DNA of 31,681 bases. It comes from CAYUST01 sp041908765. Its GTDB lineage: Bacteria; Patescibacteriota; Gracilibacteria; Absconditabacterales; Absconditicoccaceae. The stretch covers positions 1-31,681 of the forward strand of contig JAYREU010000008.1 in the NCBI GenBank assembly GCA_041908765.1, written 5' to 3'. Positions 31,573-31,681 of the stretch are shown here, one piece after another; the first letter of the stretch is position 1; the number at the start of each line of letters is the position of its first letter. The notes under the pieces are model-generated. The model was not told the DNA's origin, made no database searches, and was given only the letters and a program-made list of their open reading frames with translations. Position numbers and translations under genes: made by a program.

Positions 31573-31681
31573 TTATAGGTTGAGAGAAACTTCATAAAAT
31601 GCTTCATAGGCACACAAATAATGTAATGATTTTCTAGGTTTGCGGTTAATGATTCTTATTGTTTCTTGTATCTCCTCAGAA
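31573..31681 (-). CDS. IS30-like transposase, C-terminal end (partial)
   Basis: The last 35 residues of a minus-strand ORF that enters from the right edge and ends with TAA at 31575-31573. The sequence contains IRIINRKPRKSLHYLCAYEAF, the pattern (IN-x-RPRK-x-L-x-x-x-P-x-E) found at the C-terminus of IS30-family DDE transposases. The final conserved Glu of the catalytic triad lies further upstream and is out of the window. Intactness cannot be judged. Confidence 0.7.
   Translation of the reverse strand, partial: SEEIQETIRIINRKPRKSLHYLCAYEAFYEVSLNL

Overview
The window reads as a chromosomal segment from a Candidate Phyla Radiation (Patescibacteria) bacterium that uses genetic code 25, in which UGA means glycine and only UAA and UAG are stops. 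Read with the standard code, about twenty genes look broken. Read with UGA as Gly, every one becomes a single full-length ORF, and the UGA codons fall on glycines that are invariant in the families: L14 ADNT-G and RIF-G-P, S19 near the GEF motif, TrmD P-G-V, KsgA RF-G-QHFL, DinD G-QTYF, TyrRS. I count 42 in-frame UGA codons in 19 genes. This code is known from Gracilibacteria (BD1-5) and Absconditabacteria (SR1). The window alone does not separate the two. No Shine-Dalgarno boxes are evident and ribosomal protein L30 (rpmD) is missing from its usual place; the latter is a known CPR trait.

Layout. 1-2168: 3' part of a large acidic, repeat-built surface-type protein, then a terminator and an intergenic region with two unexplained hairpin elements. 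2568-6162: LRR lipoprotein, ksgA, a small membrane-anchored protein, and tyrS on the minus strand. 6163-9437: a palindromic repeat element, tmk, tRNA-Leu followed by copies of its 3' end, a His-rich membrane protein and trmD. 9697-12600: an ABC exporter and an HExxH lipoprotein. 12695-14010 (minus): a histidine-phosphatase-family protein and an FNR-like reductase. 14051-14782 (minus): tRNA-Ser, a tRNA-Pro fragment, tRNA-Pro, tRNA-Ile and tRNA-Phe, separated by CAAAT-rich palindromes. 14945-15976: a membrane-anchored coiled-coil protein.

16341-28302 holds tuf followed by the complete S10-spc cluster in canonical order: rpsJ, rplC, rplD, rplW, rplB, rpsS, rplV, rpsC, rplP, rpmC, rpsQ, rplN, rplX, rplE, rpsN, rpsH, rplF, rplR, rpsE, rplO, secY. 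L14 and L24 cannot be seen at all without the UGA=Gly code. Nearly every spacer in this cluster has a T-rich box (TTTTATTT-like) about 10-18 nt before the start codon where a Shine-Dalgarno would normally sit.

28303-31681 is accessory: a G-rich palindromic repeat, dinD (minus), a second palindromic repeat element, a GT4 glycosyltransferase (minus), a small helical protein of unknown function and, at the window edge, the 3' end of an IS30-like transposase (minus).

The most informative signals are the UGA=Gly recoding with its uneven use (absent from tuf, secY, rplB and the surface protein, heavy in presumably low-expression genes), the T-rich box that replaces Shine-Dalgarno sites, and the repeat families (tRNA 3'-end copies, CAAAT palindromes, two MITE-like palindromes).
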